From positions 1 through 64,000 of the forward strand of contig NZ_VVIQ01000002.1 of the NCBI RefSeq assembly GCF_009728485.1: a stretch of DNA of 64,000 nucleotides, read 5' to 3'. The notes beneath the pieces were generated by a model, which worked only from the letters and a program-made list of their open reading frames with translations, made no database searches and was not told the origin of the DNA. Source of the DNA: Prevotella vespertina. Lineage in GTDB: Bacteria > Bacteroidota > Bacteroidia > Bacteroidales > Bacteroidaceae. Made by a program: the position numbers and the translations under genes. The first letter of the stretch is position 1. Every line of letters starts with the position of its first letter. Shown piece by piece: positions 44,073 to 55,358 of the stretch.

Positions 44073-44840
44073 TTATTCTGTTAATATCTTACGCGCATGG
44101 AGTATATTCTCTTCTGTAGGTGGTTTAACCTCTGATAATGCGTAAGGTAAGCCCAGCTGTTCCCATTTATATACGCCCAAATCATGATATGGTAGCACCT
44201 CTACACGTTCGATATTACCTAATGAATCAAGGAAATTACGAAGTTTATGTAAGGAATCATCGTCATCATTGATTCCAGGAACTAGCACATGTCTTATCCA
44301 AACAGGCTTTTTAATATCAGAAAGATAACGTGCGCAGTCTAGAATATTCTCATTCTTCCAACCTGTAAGTTGCTTATGTGCATTGTTGTCAATGTGCTTT
44401 ATGTCTAGAAGTATTAAATCTGTATAGTTCATTAATTCCTCAAAAGCAGAGAAATTAGTTGTATCCCGACTGAATGGTTGTGCTGATGTATCAAGACAAG
44501 TACTGATTCCTAACGCCTTAGCTTTGCGGAATAACTCTGTAAGTGAGCGTATTTGTAACAAGGCTTCACCACCACTAACAGTGATACCACCCTTCTCTCC
44601 CCAATAACTTTGGTATCTTAGTGCTTGTGCAAGAACCTCATCAACAGAGCGGAGGTTACCCCCCGCCCTATCCCAAGTATCTGGATTGTGACAGTACTGA
44701 CACCTCATTGCACATCCTTTAAGGAATATTACAAAGCGAATACCAGGTCCGTCAACCGATCCGAACGACTCTACAGAGTGTATCCGAAGCATTGTCTCGG
44801 GAGCTGATAAATGTGAGATATCTGTCTGCAAACTATCCAT
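44073..44840 (-). CDS. pflA: Pyruvate formate-lyase activating enzyme
   Basis: This radical-SAM activase of about 255 residues puts the glycyl radical on PflB. The cluster motif is CAMRCQYC, preceded by ESFGSVDGPGIRFVIFLKG, with GGEALLQ and DIKHIDNNAHKQLTG further on. I chose ATG 44840 (MDSLQTDISH), two bases after the pflB stop codon. The frame is open upstream into pflB, to 44876. It is co-transcribed with pflB. Confidence 0.95.
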   Translation of the reverse strand: MDSLQTDISHLSAPETMLRIHSVESFGSVDGPGIRFVIFLKGCAMRCQYCHNPDTWDRAGGNLRSVDEVLAQALRYQSYWGEKGGITVSGGEALLQIRSLTELFRKAKALGISTCLDTSAQPFSRDTTNFSAFEELMNYTDLILLDIKHIDNNAHKQLTGWKNENILDCARYLSDIKKPVWIRHVLVPGINDDDDSLHKLRNFLDSLGNIERVEVLPYHDLGVYKWEQLGLPYALSEVKPPTEENILHARKILTE

Positions 44841-44841
44841 T

Positions 44842-47088
44842 TTACATTGATCCATGTGCCCGACGAGCAATAACATCCATCTGCTGTTCGCGTGTGAGGT
44901 CTATAAACTTCACTGCGTAACCACTTACACGAATGGTGAAGTTAGCATACTCTTCCTTTTCTGGATGTTCCATACAGTCAATCAGTTTGTCAACACCAAA
45001 TACATTAACGTTCAAATGGTGTGCACCACGGTCGAAGTAGCCATCCATAACACCAACGAGTGTGCTGATACGTTCCTCTTCGTTGTGTCCAAGAGCATCT
45101 GGGCTGATGGTCTGAGTGTTTGAGATTCCATCGAGAGCATACTCGTATGGGAGCTTAGCAGTTGAGTTCAATGATGCTAACAAGCCATTTTGCTCTGCTC
45201 CATAAGATGGATTAGCACCAGGAGCAAGTGGCGCACCTGCAGGACGACCATCAGGCATATTCCCAGTAAATTTACCATATACAACGTTCGAAGTGATGGT
45301 AAGAATACTTGTTGTAGGCTCTGAATTACGATAGGTGTGGTGCTTTCGTATCATGTTCATGAAGGTCTTTAACAACCATACAGCGATATCATCTGCACGG
45401 TCATCATCATTACCATAACGTGGGAAGTCACCCTCTGTTTTGAACTCTATAGGGAATCCTGTTTCATCACGGATGATGTTAACTTTAGCATACTTGATAG
45501 CTGAAATAGAATCTACCACATGGCTAAAACCTGCAATACCTGTTGCGAAAGTACGACGCACATCAGTATCAATAAGTGCAAGTTCTGCCGCCTCATAGAA
45601 GTATTTGTCATGCATATAATGAATCAAGTTCAGTGTATTTACATAAACACCAGCTAGCCATTCCATCATATCCATGAAGCGAGGCATGAACTCATCATAG
45701 GTTACTACGTCCCCTTCTATTGGTCGGTAAGCAGGTCCACACTGCTCTCTTGTCTTACTATCAACGCCTCCGCTGATAGCATAAGTCAGACATTTAGCAA
45801 GGTTTGCACGTGCTCCAAAGAATTGCATCTCCTTTCCCGTCTGTGTCGCAGAGACGCAACAACAGATAGAATAGTCGTCTCCCCAGATTGGACGCATTAC
45901 ATCATCGTTCTCGTATTGGATAGAGCTTGTTGATATAGATATCTTTGCGGCATAGTCCTTAAAGTGCTTTGGAAGACGTGAACTATACAATACTGTAAGG
46001 TTTGGTTCGGGCGATGGTCCCATATTCTCAAGCGTATGGAGGAAACGAAAATCATTCTTCGTAACCATGGATCGACCATCCATTCCCATTCCAGCAACCT
46101 CTAACGTTGCCCATACTGGATCGCCTGAGAAGAGTTGATTATATGATGGTATACGTGCGAATTTTACCATGCGGAACTTCATAACTAAGTGGTCGATAAG
46201 TTCCTGTGCGTCCTTTTCTGTAAGTGTACCTTCGTTGAGATCACGTTGAATATAGATGTCGAGGAAGGTTGAGATACGCCCTACTGACATGGCAGCACCA
46301 TTCTGTGTCTTTATAGCAGCGAGATATCCAAAGTAAAGCCACTGTACTGCTTCATGTGCATTGGTTGCTGGCTTTGAAATATCATAACCATAGATTGCAG
46401 CCATCTCTTTCATCTCCTTCAATGCTTTCATTTGCATAGAGATTTCTTCACGTAGGCGAATAACATCTTCAGTCATCGTTCCGTCGCCACAATTTCGTAG
46501 GTCTTTTGCTTTCTCATTGATGAGGAAATCAACGCCATAAAGCGCCACACGGCGATAGTCACCAACGATACGTCCACGTCCATAAGTATCTGGAAGCCCA
46601 GTAAGGATATGGTTATGTCTGACGAGTTTCATCTCATCTGTATAAGCATCAAAGACCCCATCATTGTGCGTCTTACAGTATTTTGTGAAGATTTCATGCA
46701 GTTTCTTCGATGGTTCATAACCATAGGTTGTACATGCTTGTTCTGCCATCTTGATACCACCATAAGGCATGAAAGCACGTTTCAGAGGCTTGTCTGTCTG
46801 CAAACCTACAATTTTCTCCATTTCCTTTGTCCCTTCACCGATATATCCGGGACCGTAAGCTGTCATACTAGATACGACCTCCGTCTCCATATCTAATACT
46901 CCTCCCTTAGCGCGTTCCTGCTTTTGAAGTTCTTTAAGCATGCCCCAGAGTTTATTAGTTGCAGCTGTTGGTTCTTCAAGGAATGAAGCATCACCATCAT
47001 AACTATTGTAATTGTCTTGGATAAATTGACGCACATTGACTTCATTGAGCCACTTTGTACCAGTAAATCCTCTCCATGCTTTGTCCAT
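44842..47088 (-). CDS. pflB: Formate C-acetyltransferase (pyruvate formate-lyase)
   Basis: It converts pyruvate and CoA to acetyl-CoA and formate under anaerobic conditions. The start is ATG 47088 ([13 protein letters not shown]); an earlier in-frame ATG at 47118 adds ten non-family residues. The protein has about 748 residues. The catalytic Cys pair is in [14 protein letters not shown] and the glycine loop is [13 protein letters not shown] near the C-terminus. pflA follows after one base. The promoter TTG-N18-TATCTTTG lies at 47176-47204 on the minus strand. The formate can feed PurT, encoded at 57121. Confidence 0.97.
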   Translation of the reverse strand: MDKAWRGFTGTKWLNEVNVRQFIQDNYNSYDGDASFLEEPTAATNKLWGMLKELQKQERAKGGVLDMETEVVSSMTAYGPGYIGEGTKEMEKIVGLQTDKPLKRAFMPYGGIKMAEQACTTYGYEPSKKLHEIFTKYCKTHNDGVFDAYTDEMKLVRHNHILTGLPDTYGRGRIVGDYRRVALYGVDFLINEKAKDLRNCGDGTMTEDVIRLREEISMQMKALKEMKEMAAIYGYDISKPATNAHEAVQWLYFGYLAAIKTQNGAAMSVGRISTFLDIYIQRDLNEGTLTEKDAQELIDHLVMKFRMVKFARIPSYNQLFSGDPVWATLEVAGMGMDGRSMVTKNDFRFLHTLENMGPSPEPNLTVLYSSRLPKHFKDYAAKISISTSSIQYENDDVMRPIWGDDYSICCCVSATQTGKEMQFFGARANLAKCLTYAISGGVDSKTREQCGPAYRPIEGDVVTYDEFMPRFMDMMEWLAGVYVNTLNLIHYMHDKYFYEAAELALIDTDVRRTFATGIAGFSHVVDSISAIKYAKVNIIRDETGFPIEFKTEGDFPRYGNDDDRADDIAVWLLKTFMNMIRKHHTYRNSEPTTSILTITSNVVYGKFTGNMPDGRPAGAPLAPGANPSYGAEQNGLLASLNSTAKLPYEYALDGISNTQTISPDALGHNEEERISTLVGVMDGYFDRGAHHLNVNVFGVDKLIDCMEHPEKEEYANFTIRVSGYAVKFIDLTREQQMDVIARRAHGSM

Positions 47089-47576
47089 AATTGGCAATTC
47101 TTTAATTATATAAAACATTTAGTGAATATGTTGGTAAATGGTTATACCAACATGACATTATTAACTTACAATGGACAAAGATAGGCAAAAAAACGTAATA
47201 TCAAGTGGTTAGATTAATTTTAGTTTATAAATTGCATAAAAATCATTAATGGTAGGTATTAGATGATGAGGGTTTCTCTTGGACTATACATATTTGTTCC
47301 CTCGTTGGTAGTAAGGACTAACTAAAATGTTGCCACTTGATTAATTCTTGAGCTTCTCTTCGTCTTTTCTAAAACTCCTAATCAATGACAAAGAGTGGAG
47401 AACACTACTAAGAATAGTGGTTGAGCAAGTCGGTTAAATCTGTAATATGGTTTGTTTTAGAGCGTAAACGCTTTAATTTAAAAGAGAATAAGAATCTATC
47501 AAGACTTCAATAAGGTATTCTTACAATAATAGGGAAGCCTTATCAAAGCCTTGATAAGTATTAGTTTTAGCCCAAA
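47089..47576. other. Gene-free stretch upstream of pflB
   Basis: It holds the pflB promoter (47176-47204, minus strand) and a hairpin CTTATCAA/TTGATAAG (47539-47558) just behind the Fur-family gene, which could end that gene without a clear U run. I see nothing else. Confidence 0.5.
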
Positions 47577-48008
47577 TTAGCTAAGTTTTTTATCCTCCTC
47601 CATTGCCTTTAGGCATGTAGGACAGATACCTTTATAATATAATTGAGTATCGTCAATTCGGAAGCCTTTGCCAATCTCACCCGTATAACGAGGCATTTCC
47701 ATTGCTTCAAAGTCGTACACCTTTTCGCAACGTTTGCAGAAGAAGTGAGCATGAGGCTCGGTAACTCCATCATAACAAACACGATGTTCATCGATGGTAA
47801 TCATCGATGCAGCGTGATGTTCGGAAAGCATACGAAGAGTATTATAAACCGTCGTGCGACTTACTGTTGGGAGCTGCTTCTTCAACGCTAAATACACATC
47901 CTCTACTGTAGGATGGGTGTGATGAGCTTGCAAATACTTCATGATTGCAACGCGTTGGATAGATGGGCGAATGCCCAAAGCGATAAGTTTATTATAGGCA
48001 GAATCCAC
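47577..48008 (-). CDS. Fur-family regulator, PerR-like
   Basis: The 143-residue protein has an N-terminal winged helix (RPSIQRVAIMKYLQAH, SRTTVYNTLRMLSEHHA). The metal-binding C-terminal part has the HAHFFCKRC site and a second pair CPTC, which together form the structural zinc site. The regulatory site region reads CYDGVTEPHAH. The arrangement is closer to PerR, the peroxide sensor, than to iron-sensing Fur, but this cannot be settled by eye. The -7 element TACCTTTG is the complement of 48102-48109. The location next to oxygen-sensitive PflB may be coincidence. Confidence 0.88.
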   Translation of the reverse strand: MDSAYNKLIALGIRPSIQRVAIMKYLQAHHTHPTVEDVYLALKKQLPTVSRTTVYNTLRMLSEHHAASMITIDEHRVCYDGVTEPHAHFFCKRCEKVYDFEAMEMPRYTGEIGKGFRIDDTQLYYKGICPTCLKAMEEDKKLS

Positions 48009-48759
48009 TTTCTTCTCTTTTATTAAATATTATTTAAGTATGAGGTAATACATCAGAAACAATCTTTCTCATCGTCTCTTAATATCCTCTTAACACGTGC
48101 GCAAAGGTAATAAAATTCTCAGAACTAGCGAACAAGGATATTGGAAAAAATCTAAAATATAGTTTTATATAACACATTCTATTGCTAATATCCTTTCTAA
48201 TTAACGCTTATTTCCTATAGAAACAAACTTTTCATCAAACTCTAGAAGCATAATTCTGAATTTGATTTTATGGTTAATTTGCTTGGAGATTATGCCTTAT
48301 CACGTTTAAAGAATCACTGCATTACAATCCATATACAATATTTTACATGGTGACAAAAACTCTTCTCTTCTTATTCTAGCTTACTCCATTTAAATAAGGA
48401 AGACATATTGTAGAAATCAAAAGATTGTATTCTAATTAACATCTGTCGGACATTCTTTCCCTTTACAGAGACTGACAGGAGGGCTAGAATAATGCTATGT
48501 GAAGGAAAGGGGAACGTTTGTTAAGTTTTAACGAAGGCGTTTCTTTGAAGGTAAGAAAGGCTCTCTTTATATCAAAGAAACGCCCTTCTCAAATAGAGAA
48601 AGGCGTTTCCTTCAATTCTAGGTGTCCAACTTTTCCCACTAGAATATGTTTACCTCTGTAGGAAAGCGCACCTAATTATGAGCAAAACAATTATTTAATT
48701 GTAAGGACATTCCCCTCGTTTGTCCTTATAATGCATGTTACTCCCCGTCATTCAGAGCT
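48009..48759. other. Gene-free stretch with array F
   Basis: Of these 751 bases, 48102-48109 is the -7 element of the Fur-family gene and 48485-48616 is array F. The rest is A/T-rich and shows no gene on either strand. Confidence 0.6.
48485..48616. repeat. 22-base-period degenerate array F (6 units)
   Basis: Cores at 48493 (TGC), 48515 (CGT), 48537 (GCG), 48559 (GGC), 48581 (CGC) and 48603 (GCG), exactly 22 bases apart. The last four are well conserved. CAAAGAAACGCC and GGCGTTTC blocks can pair with each other. Confidence 0.75.
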
Positions 48760-51063
48760 TTAGAAGTACTCTTCCTGAATACCATTTACGTTGATGGTAT
48801 CGGCTACTTTACATGGATCGAACTTAGCAGGAATAGCGAACTTAGCATCCTTTCGATACCCAAGTCGCTTATCGGCATATACACTCTGCATGAAGTATGC
48901 CCATACAGGAAGCGCCATAGAAGCACCCTGCCCCATACTGGTATTATCAAAGTGGATGTCTCTATCTTCGCCACCAACCCAACAACCGCTAACGAGGTTA
49001 GGCGTTATAGCCATAAACCAACCATCTGCATTGTTATTTGTTGTACCTGTTTTACCTCCCATGTCGATGTTAATATTATACGCAGAACGCAATCGGCTGG
49101 CAGTACCTCCTTGTACAACGGCACGTAGCATATCAATCATTTGATAAGAACTAACCTCTGATATAACTTCAGTCATTAGTGGTTGGAACTTCGCAATAAC
49201 GTTACCATGGCTGTCTTCTATCTTTGTTACGAAGAGAGGAGCACAACGAATACCACCATTGGCAAAGGTTGTGTAGGCACTAGTCATCTCACCAACAGAT
49301 GCCTCACTAGGACCTAGGCAGAGTACAGGACTGGCATATTTATCAATGTCAGGGTTATTCAATCCGAAGTCATGAAGTATGTTTACGAATTGAGAAGGAC
49401 CTAAGAGGTTGATGAGATAAGCAGATATCCAGTTGTTAGACTGCTGTAAACCCCATCTCAAAGGAACCTCTTGTCCATAACGTGCATGCGATCCGTTACG
49501 AGGAGTCCATCCTCCATACGTGCGTTGAACGTTAGGTGCCAATGAACAAGGAGTCATACCATTCTGCATTGCAAGGGCGTAGAGGAAAGGCTTGATAGTC
49601 GAACCTACCTGGCGTCGACCACCCATGACAACATCGTATTTAAAGTGTTGGTAATCAATACCACCCACGTATGTTTTCACCGCACCAGTGTGTGGATCCA
49701 TACTCATGAAGGCTGAACGCAAGAATGACTTGTAGTATCTTACAGAGTCAATAGGCGTCATCACCGTATCAACATCACCATGATAAGTGAAGATGGTCAT
49801 CTCATGTGGTGTACGGAAACTACGCTTTATTTCTTCAGGAGTAGCGCCTTGTTCCTTCATTTTGCGGTAACGCATGCTAAGGCGACAAGACCTATTAATA
49901 ATCTCTTTGATAGTCTTTCGAGAGATATTAGATGAGAATGGCGCATTCTTCTTGTACCTACTTGCTGCATTGAATTGTGCTTGTAAGTAGCCTCCCACGT
50001 GTTTACGGATAGCTTCTTCGGCATAGGTTTGCATGCGAGTGTCAATCGTTGTATAGATACGTAACCCATCCGTGTTTACGTTATAAGGCTCGCCATTGCG
50101 CTTGAGATTCTTGTTACACCATCCATAAAGAGGGTCTTGCTCCCATGCAATAGAGTCGAGAACAAATTGACGATTCTGCCATGTTTGATAGTTCTTACGC
50201 TCTGGTTTATTCGCCATCATATACTGTCTGAGGAATGCCTGGAAGTAGTCTGCAGCTCCATCAACAGGTTTTGCCTTAGTAAAATGGATACCTAATGGGC
50301 GTTGAGAAAGCTCTTCGTATTCATCTTTTGTTACATAACCAGACTTCACCATCTGCATGAGTACGACATTACGACGCTGTCGGCAACGTTCAGGATAACG
50401 AAGAGGATTAAACATGGAAGGGTTCTTGCACAAACCAACTAACAAAGCCGCCTCAGTGACATTGAGGTTACGAGGTTCCTTATTAAAGTACACGTTGGCT
50501 GCACGTTTTATACCAACAGCATTGTGCAAGAAGTCGAAGTAATTGAAATACATTGCTAGAATCTCCTCCTTCGTAAAGTGACGTTCTAGCTTAACAGCGA
50601 TGATCCACTCGATAGGTTTTTGTAGCAAGCGTTCCATCGTACTATGTGCTTTCTCTGAAAAAAGCTGTTTGGCTAACTGTTGAGTGATAGTAGATCCACC
50701 TCCAGCACTAGCCTGTCTCATCACGCCGCGCTTAATGATTGCACGTCCTAAAGCGATGAAGTCAATACCAGAATGCTCATAGAAGCGTTCGTCTTCAGTG
50801 GCAACAAGCGCATGAACAAGGTGTGGAGATAATCCATTATAATCAATCGCAATGCGATTATTATTATCTTGGTTCCATGTTCCTATTAGCTTTTGATCGG
50901 AAGAGTAAACCTGTGAAGCAAACTTATCAATAGGGTTTGATAACTCGTCCATATCGGGCATATAGCCTATCCAACCATTCCATACAGAGATGAAGAATAG
51001 GCTTGTAAAACCTAAAATAGCTAACAATGTCCCCCAGAGGAAATGTACAAAGTGTCTTCTCAT
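48760..51063 (-). CDS. Penicillin-binding protein 1A (class A, transglycosylase/transpeptidase)
   Basis: This 767-residue bifunctional enzyme builds peptidoglycan. An N-terminal membrane anchor ([20 protein letters not shown]) comes first. The GT51 domain has the catalytic Glu in [14 protein letters not shown] and continues with [14 protein letters not shown]. The transpeptidase domain has Ser-x2-Lys in [12 protein letters not shown] as the SxN motif, and KTGTTNN. It diverges from pyrB, and its promoter (TTG-N19-TACCTTTG, 51083-51112) lies within about 20 bases of the ATG. Confidence 0.96.
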   Translation of the reverse strand: MRRHFVHFLWGTLLAILGFTSLFFISVWNGWIGYMPDMDELSNPIDKFASQVYSSDQKLIGTWNQDNNNRIAIDYNGLSPHLVHALVATEDERFYEHSGIDFIALGRAIIKRGVMRQASAGGGSTITQQLAKQLFSEKAHSTMERLLQKPIEWIIAVKLERHFTKEEILAMYFNYFDFLHNAVGIKRAANVYFNKEPRNLNVTEAALLVGLCKNPSMFNPLRYPERCRQRRNVVLMQMVKSGYVTKDEYEELSQRPLGIHFTKAKPVDGAADYFQAFLRQYMMANKPERKNYQTWQNRQFVLDSIAWEQDPLYGWCNKNLKRNGEPYNVNTDGLRIYTTIDTRMQTYAEEAIRKHVGGYLQAQFNAASRYKKNAPFSSNISRKTIKEIINRSCRLSMRYRKMKEQGATPEEIKRSFRTPHEMTIFTYHGDVDTVMTPIDSVRYYKSFLRSAFMSMDPHTGAVKTYVGGIDYQHFKYDVVMGGRRQVGSTIKPFLYALAMQNGMTPCSLAPNVQRTYGGWTPRNGSHARYGQEVPLRWGLQQSNNWISAYLINLLGPSQFVNILHDFGLNNPDIDKYASPVLCLGPSEASVGEMTSAYTTFANGGIRCAPLFVTKIEDSHGNVIAKFQPLMTEVISEVSSYQMIDMLRAVVQGGTASRLRSAYNINIDMGGKTGTTNNNADGWFMAITPNLVSGCWVGGEDRDIHFDNTSMGQGASMALPVWAYFMQSVYADKRLGYRKDAKFAIPAKFDPCKVADTINVNGIQEEYF

Positions 51064-51082
51064 ATGCCGTGAAAATATTGTG

Positions 51083-51112
51083 CAAAGGTAATGTAAATCA
51101 ATGGATAAGCAA
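51083..51112 (-). promoter_or_regulatory. Promoter of the PBP1A gene
   Basis: On the minus strand TTG (complement of 51110-51112), 19 bases, TACCTTTG (complement of 51083-51090). The leader is about 15 bases. Confidence 0.55.
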
Positions 51113-51160
51113 AATAATTAAAACTTTTTTTATCGTCTGTGTGTATTTCTATTCAAGCCC

Positions 51161-51192
51161 TTTGATAGAAAAGAAAATAATCATTACCTTTA
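51161..51192 (+). promoter_or_regulatory. Promoter of pyrB
   Basis: TTTG at 51161-51164, 20 bases, TACCTTTA at 51185-51192 (one mismatch in the -7 element). Leader of about 30 bases to the ATG at 51228. Confidence 0.45.
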
Positions 51193-51227
51193 CAAACAGA
51201 AATCAATCAAATCATCACAAGATAGAG

Positions 51228-52175
51228 ATGGGAAGACAGAACTTTGTGAATATTGAAGGATTGGATCGCCAACAACTGCTGTATCTTATTGATATGGCGA
51301 AAGAATTTGAGGCTCATCCTAATCGTGAATTACTTAAAGGTAAGGTCGTTGCAACACTTTTTTATGAACCTTCAACACGTACCCGACTTAGTTTTGAAAC
51401 AGCAGCCAATCGCCTAGGAGCGCGTGTTATCGGCTTTACCGATGCGAAGGTTTCGAGTGTCAGTAAGGGTGAAACGCTGAAAGATACCATCCTCATGGTT
51501 TCTAATTATGCGGATGCTATCGTTATGCGACATTATATTGAAGGAGCTGCACAATATGCCTCTGAAGTGGCACCTGTGCCTATTATTAATGCAGGAGATG
51601 GTGCGCACCAACATCCCTCACAATGTTTATTGGACTTATACACCATCTATCAGACACAGGGAACGCTTGAGAACCTCAATATCTACCTTGTTGGAGACTT
51701 GAAGTATGGGCGTACTGTACATTCACTTATTATGGCAATGCGCCATTTCAACCCTACTTTCCACTTCATTGCACCAAAGGAATTAGCTATGCCTGAGGAG
51801 TATAAACTCTATTGCAAAGAGCATGGTATCCGCTTTGAAGAGCATGAGGAGTTTACTCCTGATGTAATAGCTCATGCAGACATATTATATATGACGCGTG
51901 TACAAAAGGAACGTTTTTCTGACTTGATGGAGTATGAACGGGTGAAGAATGTTTATATTCTCCGTCGGGATATGCTCTCTCAAGCACGTCCAAATATGAA
52001 GATTTTGCATCCTCTCCCACGTGTGAATGAGATTGCATACGATGTTGATGATAGCGAACATGCTTATTACATTCAGCAAGCACGCAATGGTCTTTTTGCT
52101 CGAGAAGCTATCTTCTGCCATTGTCTAGGTATATCGTTAGAAGAGGTGAAAGCCGATAAGACGATATTAGAATAA
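51228..52175 (+). CDS. pyrB: Aspartate carbamoyltransferase, catalytic subunit
   Basis: It makes carbamoyl-aspartate from carbamoyl phosphate and aspartate, the first committed pyrimidine step. The protein has 315 residues from ATG 51228 ([13 protein letters not shown]); the open frame runs back to 51027 into the divergent PBP gene, but the promoter at 51161-51192 excludes that. Motifs are [22 protein letters not shown] and HPLPRVNEI. The regulatory subunit gene pyrI lies at 52643, with a lipoprotein gene between the two. Confidence 0.96.
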   Translation: MGRQNFVNIEGLDRQQLLYLIDMAKEFEAHPNRELLKGKVVATLFYEPSTRTRLSFETAANRLGARVIGFTDAKVSSVSKGETLKDTILMVSNYADAIVMRHYIEGAAQYASEVAPVPIINAGDGAHQHPSQCLLDLYTIYQTQGTLENLNIYLVGDLKYGRTVHSLIMAMRHFNPTFHFIAPKELAMPEEYKLYCKEHGIRFEEHEEFTPDVIAHADILYMTRVQKERFSDLMEYERVKNVYILRRDMLSQARPNMKILHPLPRVNEIAYDVDDSEHAYYIQQARNGLFAREAIFCHCLGISLEEVKADKTILE

Positions 52176-52209
52176 ACTTTTATAGAGATAAAAACCAATC
52201 TGTAAGTCT

Positions 52210-52629
52210 ATGAATAAAGTTGGTAGAATAATGGTAATGGCACTGATAGTTGGGTTTTTCACAACTCTTGTCAGTTGCAGTAAGAATGAACTTGATGGAA
52301 ATTGGGAGCCTATGAAGTGGGAGGCTGACTATCCTGGTAATCCAAAGAGTATTGTTGTTCCAGCTGAAGGAGGTACCTATACATTGAGATGCAAGAACTA
52401 TCAAAATCCATGGCTAAGTAATGTTTCAACAGAGCATACAGTTATTTATGCAGGATTAGAGTCTCAGAACTTCCATCATATAGAGCATGACTGGTATAAT
52501 ATAATGGTAGAACGGAATGCATATCGTATCATCATTAAACCCAATACAAGTGGGAAAGTTCGTAAACTTCTCATACATGTAACTGCAGGAGACATTTTTG
52601 ATGGTATTGAAGTTACGCAAGCAAAATAA
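52210..52629 (+). CDS. Small BACON-like lipoprotein between pyrB and pyrI
   Basis: This 139-residue protein has a type II signal peptide ([14 protein letters not shown], lipobox LVSC). The mature part is one immunoglobulin-like module ([19 protein letters not shown] ... [20 protein letters not shown]), much like a BACON domain. It is 34 bases behind pyrB and 13 before pyrI, all on one strand. A surface or periplasmic lipoprotein has no evident role in pyrimidine synthesis. It is probably a passenger gene, or it is co-expressed for another reason. Confidence 0.85.
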   Translation: MNKVGRIMVMALIVGFFTTLVSCSKNELDGNWEPMKWEADYPGNPKSIVVPAEGGTYTLRCKNYQNPWLSNVSTEHTVIYAGLESQNFHHIEHDWYNIMVERNAYRIIIKPNTSGKVRKLLIHVTAGDIFDGIEVTQAK

Positions 52630-52642
52630 GAAGAAACCTATT

Positions 52643-53098
52643 ATGTCAAAGAAAGAACGTTTGGTTGCCGCTATTGAGAACGGCACAGTTATTGATCATA
52701 TACCATCTGAGAAGACTTTTCAGGTGGTCAATTTGTTACAGCTCCAGAAGCTCTCTACACCTGTTACCATCGGTTATAACTTCTCATCGAAGATGGTAGG
52801 CACTAAGGGAATCATCAAAGTTAGTGATAAATTCTTCACTGATGACGAGATCTCCCGTTTGTCGGTTGTAGCACCGAACGTGGTGTTGAACATCATTAAG
52901 GACTATGAAGTGGTAGAGAAGAAGAAGGTGGAAACACCAGATGAGCTTCGGAGCATTGTAAGATGCAACAACCCTAAATGTATCACAAATAACGAACCAA
53001 TGAACACCATCTTCCATGTTGTTGATAAAGCAAGAGGTATTCTTAAATGCCATTATTGTGATAAAGAACAAGATATGGATAAGGTAGAACTGGTTTAA
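52643..53098 (+). CDS. pyrI: Aspartate carbamoyltransferase, regulatory subunit
   Basis: This allosteric subunit binds ATP/CTP and docks on PyrB through a zinc site. The protein has 151 residues from ATG 52643 ([21 protein letters not shown]); an upstream in-frame ATG at 52598 lies inside the lipoprotein gene. The nucleotide-binding N-terminal half is followed by the zinc ligands CNNPKC and CHYC. The same transcript as pyrB is likely. Confidence 0.95.
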   Translation: MSKKERLVAAIENGTVIDHIPSEKTFQVVNLLQLQKLSTPVTIGYNFSSKMVGTKGIIKVSDKFFTDDEISRLSVVAPNVVLNIIKDYEVVEKKKVETPDELRSIVRCNNPKCITNNEPMNTIFHVVDKARGILKCHYCDKEQDMDKVELV

Positions 53099-53351
53099 GA
53101 ACATATCCCTTATCAGGTAAAACATTATCTATAAGGATGTATAAAACTGATATTTACTTGAGATAAAAGGTGAATATCAGTTTTTTTTCGTACTTTTGCA
53201 ACATAGTGAAGTTGATATATTAATAAGGTAGGTAATTCTTGTTTAATGACTTGTAAATACCTTTTTTATGTATGTATGTCGACTATTTCACGAGTAAGAA
53301 TCACTCATTTCTTTTAAAGGGAATGGTTTAAAGAGATGTAATAAAGCCCTA

Positions 53352-54704
53352 ATGGATAATAAGAAAGCAACGTTAGAGTTAGGTACGAAACCTGTTGGCA
53401 AGTTATTGATACAATACGCCTTGCCAGCAATGGTTGCTATGACAGCAGCTTCTCTCTATAATATCATTGATCGAGTTTTTATAGGTCAAGTGGTAGGTCC
53501 GATGGCTATTTCGGGGCTTGCCATTACATTCCCTTTCATGAACCTTGCGACAGCTTTCGGTGCAGGTGTTGGAATAGGTGCATCCACAGCTATTAGTGTG
53601 AAGCTTGGTCAAAGAGACTATACTGCAGCCGAGAATATCTTAGGGAACACAGTGACGTTGAACCTAATTATTGGTGTTACCTTTAGTGTTCTTTGTCTTA
53701 TCTTCCTAGATCCTATCCTTCGATTCTTTGGTGCTAGCGATGCAACAATCCCTTATGCACGTAGTTTCATGCAGGTTATTTTGGCAGGAAATGTTATCTC
53801 ACAGATGTACTTCGGGATGAATGCTGTGTTACGTGCAGCCTCTAAGCCACGTCATGCAATGGCCGCAACCATCTTCACAGTACTAATGAATGTCCTGTTA
53901 GATATCATCTTTATATGGTGGTGGCATTGGGGTATTAGGGGGGCAGCATTAGCCACTATCATCTCTCAGGCATTAGCACTCTGTTGGCAAATGAAACTAT
54001 TCTCCAATCAAAAGGAACTGTTACATCTGAAGAAGGGAATCTATAGATTGAAGCGAAACTTAGTGAATAATATCATTTCAATAGGTATCTCTCCTTTCTT
54101 AATGAATGTATGTGCTTGTGTCGTGGTCATATTCATCAACAACCAATTGGTTCGATATGGAGGTGACATTGCTGTGGGTGCTTATGGTATTGCTAATAGT
54201 ATTGCCATGATTTTCGTGATGTTTGTTATCGGTTTAAACCAGGGTATGCAACCTATTGCGGGGTATAACTATGGTTCGCAACAAACCGACCGACTCATGC
54301 GTGTTGTGAAGTATGCTGCCTTTGCTGCGACAGCTATTATGGTAACAGGATGGCTTATTGCACACTTGGCTCCCTACTATTGTGCACGTATGTTTACTAA
54401 CGATGCAGAATTAATAAAACAGGCAATTAAAGCCATACAAATCAATATGATGATGTATCCATTCATAGGATATCAGATGGTAGTGACCAACTTCTTCCAG
54501 TGTATAGGTAAGGTGAAGATTAGTATCTTCTTGTCTCTTTCACGCCAGTTGTTGTTCCTTCTCCCTCTACTTGTAGCCCTTCCTCACTTCTTCGGATTGA
54601 ATGGTGTGTGGGCAGCATTGCCTTCGAGTGACTTTACAGCATCCTTCATTGCTGCCATTATCATGCTTATTTTTGTACGTAGAATTAAACGACAGACTAG
54701 TTAA
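53352..54704 (+). CDS. MATE-family efflux transporter
   Basis: This 450-residue protein has twelve hydrophobic segments in two homologous halves. Typical MATE features are PALVAMTAASLYNIIDRVFIG at the start, the GAGVGIGASTAISVKLGQRD segment and NQGMQPIAGYNYGSQQTDR in the second half. It exports cationic drugs or metabolites using sodium or proton gradients. The substrate cannot be predicted. TACTTTTG at 53191-53198 may be its -7 element, leaving a leader of about 150 bases. The cytidylate-kinase-like gene follows 36 bases later. Confidence 0.93.
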   Translation: MDNKKATLELGTKPVGKLLIQYALPAMVAMTAASLYNIIDRVFIGQVVGPMAISGLAITFPFMNLATAFGAGVGIGASTAISVKLGQRDYTAAENILGNTVTLNLIIGVTFSVLCLIFLDPILRFFGASDATIPYARSFMQVILAGNVISQMYFGMNAVLRAASKPRHAMAATIFTVLMNVLLDIIFIWWWHWGIRGAALATIISQALALCWQMKLFSNQKELLHLKKGIYRLKRNLVNNIISIGISPFLMNVCACVVVIFINNQLVRYGGDIAVGAYGIANSIAMIFVMFVIGLNQGMQPIAGYNYGSQQTDRLMRVVKYAAFAATAIMVTGWLIAHLAPYYCARMFTNDAELIKQAIKAIQINMMMYPFIGYQMVVTNFFQCIGKVKISIFLSLSRQLLFLLPLLVALPHFFGLNGVWAALPSSDFTASFIAAIIMLIFVRRIKRQTS

Positions 54705-54740
54705 GTGTGATGTATTGGTTCGTAAATAACTATCTATAAT

Positions 54741-55358
54741 ATGGGAAAAAAGCTAATCATAAACGTCGGTAGACAGATAGGAAGTGGTGGTCGAATTATA
54801 GCTAAACTACTGTCAGAGGAGTTCGATTGTAAGTTTTATGATCGTGAGATACTTAACCTTGCAGCCAAAGAAAGTGGCTTTTCAGAGAAGTTCTTTGAAC
54901 AGAATGATGAGCAGAAAGGTTTCTTGAAGACGCATTTCAATATTCGTCTCCCACTATTAGCTGATAGTGACTTCTATAAGAGTAACTTCTCGCAAGAGAG
55001 CCTTTATCAGTTTCAGAGTGATGCTATCCGTGAGGTTGCTAAGCAGAATGATCGTTGCGTTTTTGTAGGTAGAACGGCAGATTACATACTTCGTGACAAT
55101 CCAAACTGCGTGAATGTATTCATCACATCATCTATGCAGACTCGCATAGCTAATGTCTGTGAGCGTCGTGGATGTACGGAGGATGAAGCCCGCAAACTCA
55201 TTGAGAATGGTGAAAGTGAGCGTGCTAAGTATTACAACTATTACACTGCTAAGACATGGGGACATGCCGAAAGCTATGATCTTTGTATAGATGCAAGCAT
55301 CTTAGGATTGGAAGGAACGAAAGACGTAATAGCCGATTTTATAAGGAAAAGGGCGTGA
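54741..55358 (+). CDS. Cytidylate-kinase-like family protein
   Basis: This 205-residue P-loop protein is atypical: IINVGRQIGSGGRIIAKLL replaces the classic Walker A. Next come the NMP-kinase elements EFDCKFYDREILNLAAKESG, CVFVGRTADYIL and the lid region RRGCTEDEARKLIENGESERAKYY. The family is annotated as cytidylate-kinase-like but its true substrate is unknown. Its stop overlaps the start of the phosphoesterase gene (GTGA), so the two are translationally coupled. Confidence 0.88.
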   Translation: MGKKLIINVGRQIGSGGRIIAKLLSEEFDCKFYDREILNLAAKESGFSEKFFEQNDEQKGFLKTHFNIRLPLLADSDFYKSNFSQESLYQFQSDAIREVAKQNDRCVFVGRTADYILRDNPNCVNVFITSSMQTRIANVCERRGCTEDEARKLIENGESERAKYYNYYTAKTWGHAESYDLCIDASILGLEGTKDVIADFIRKRA

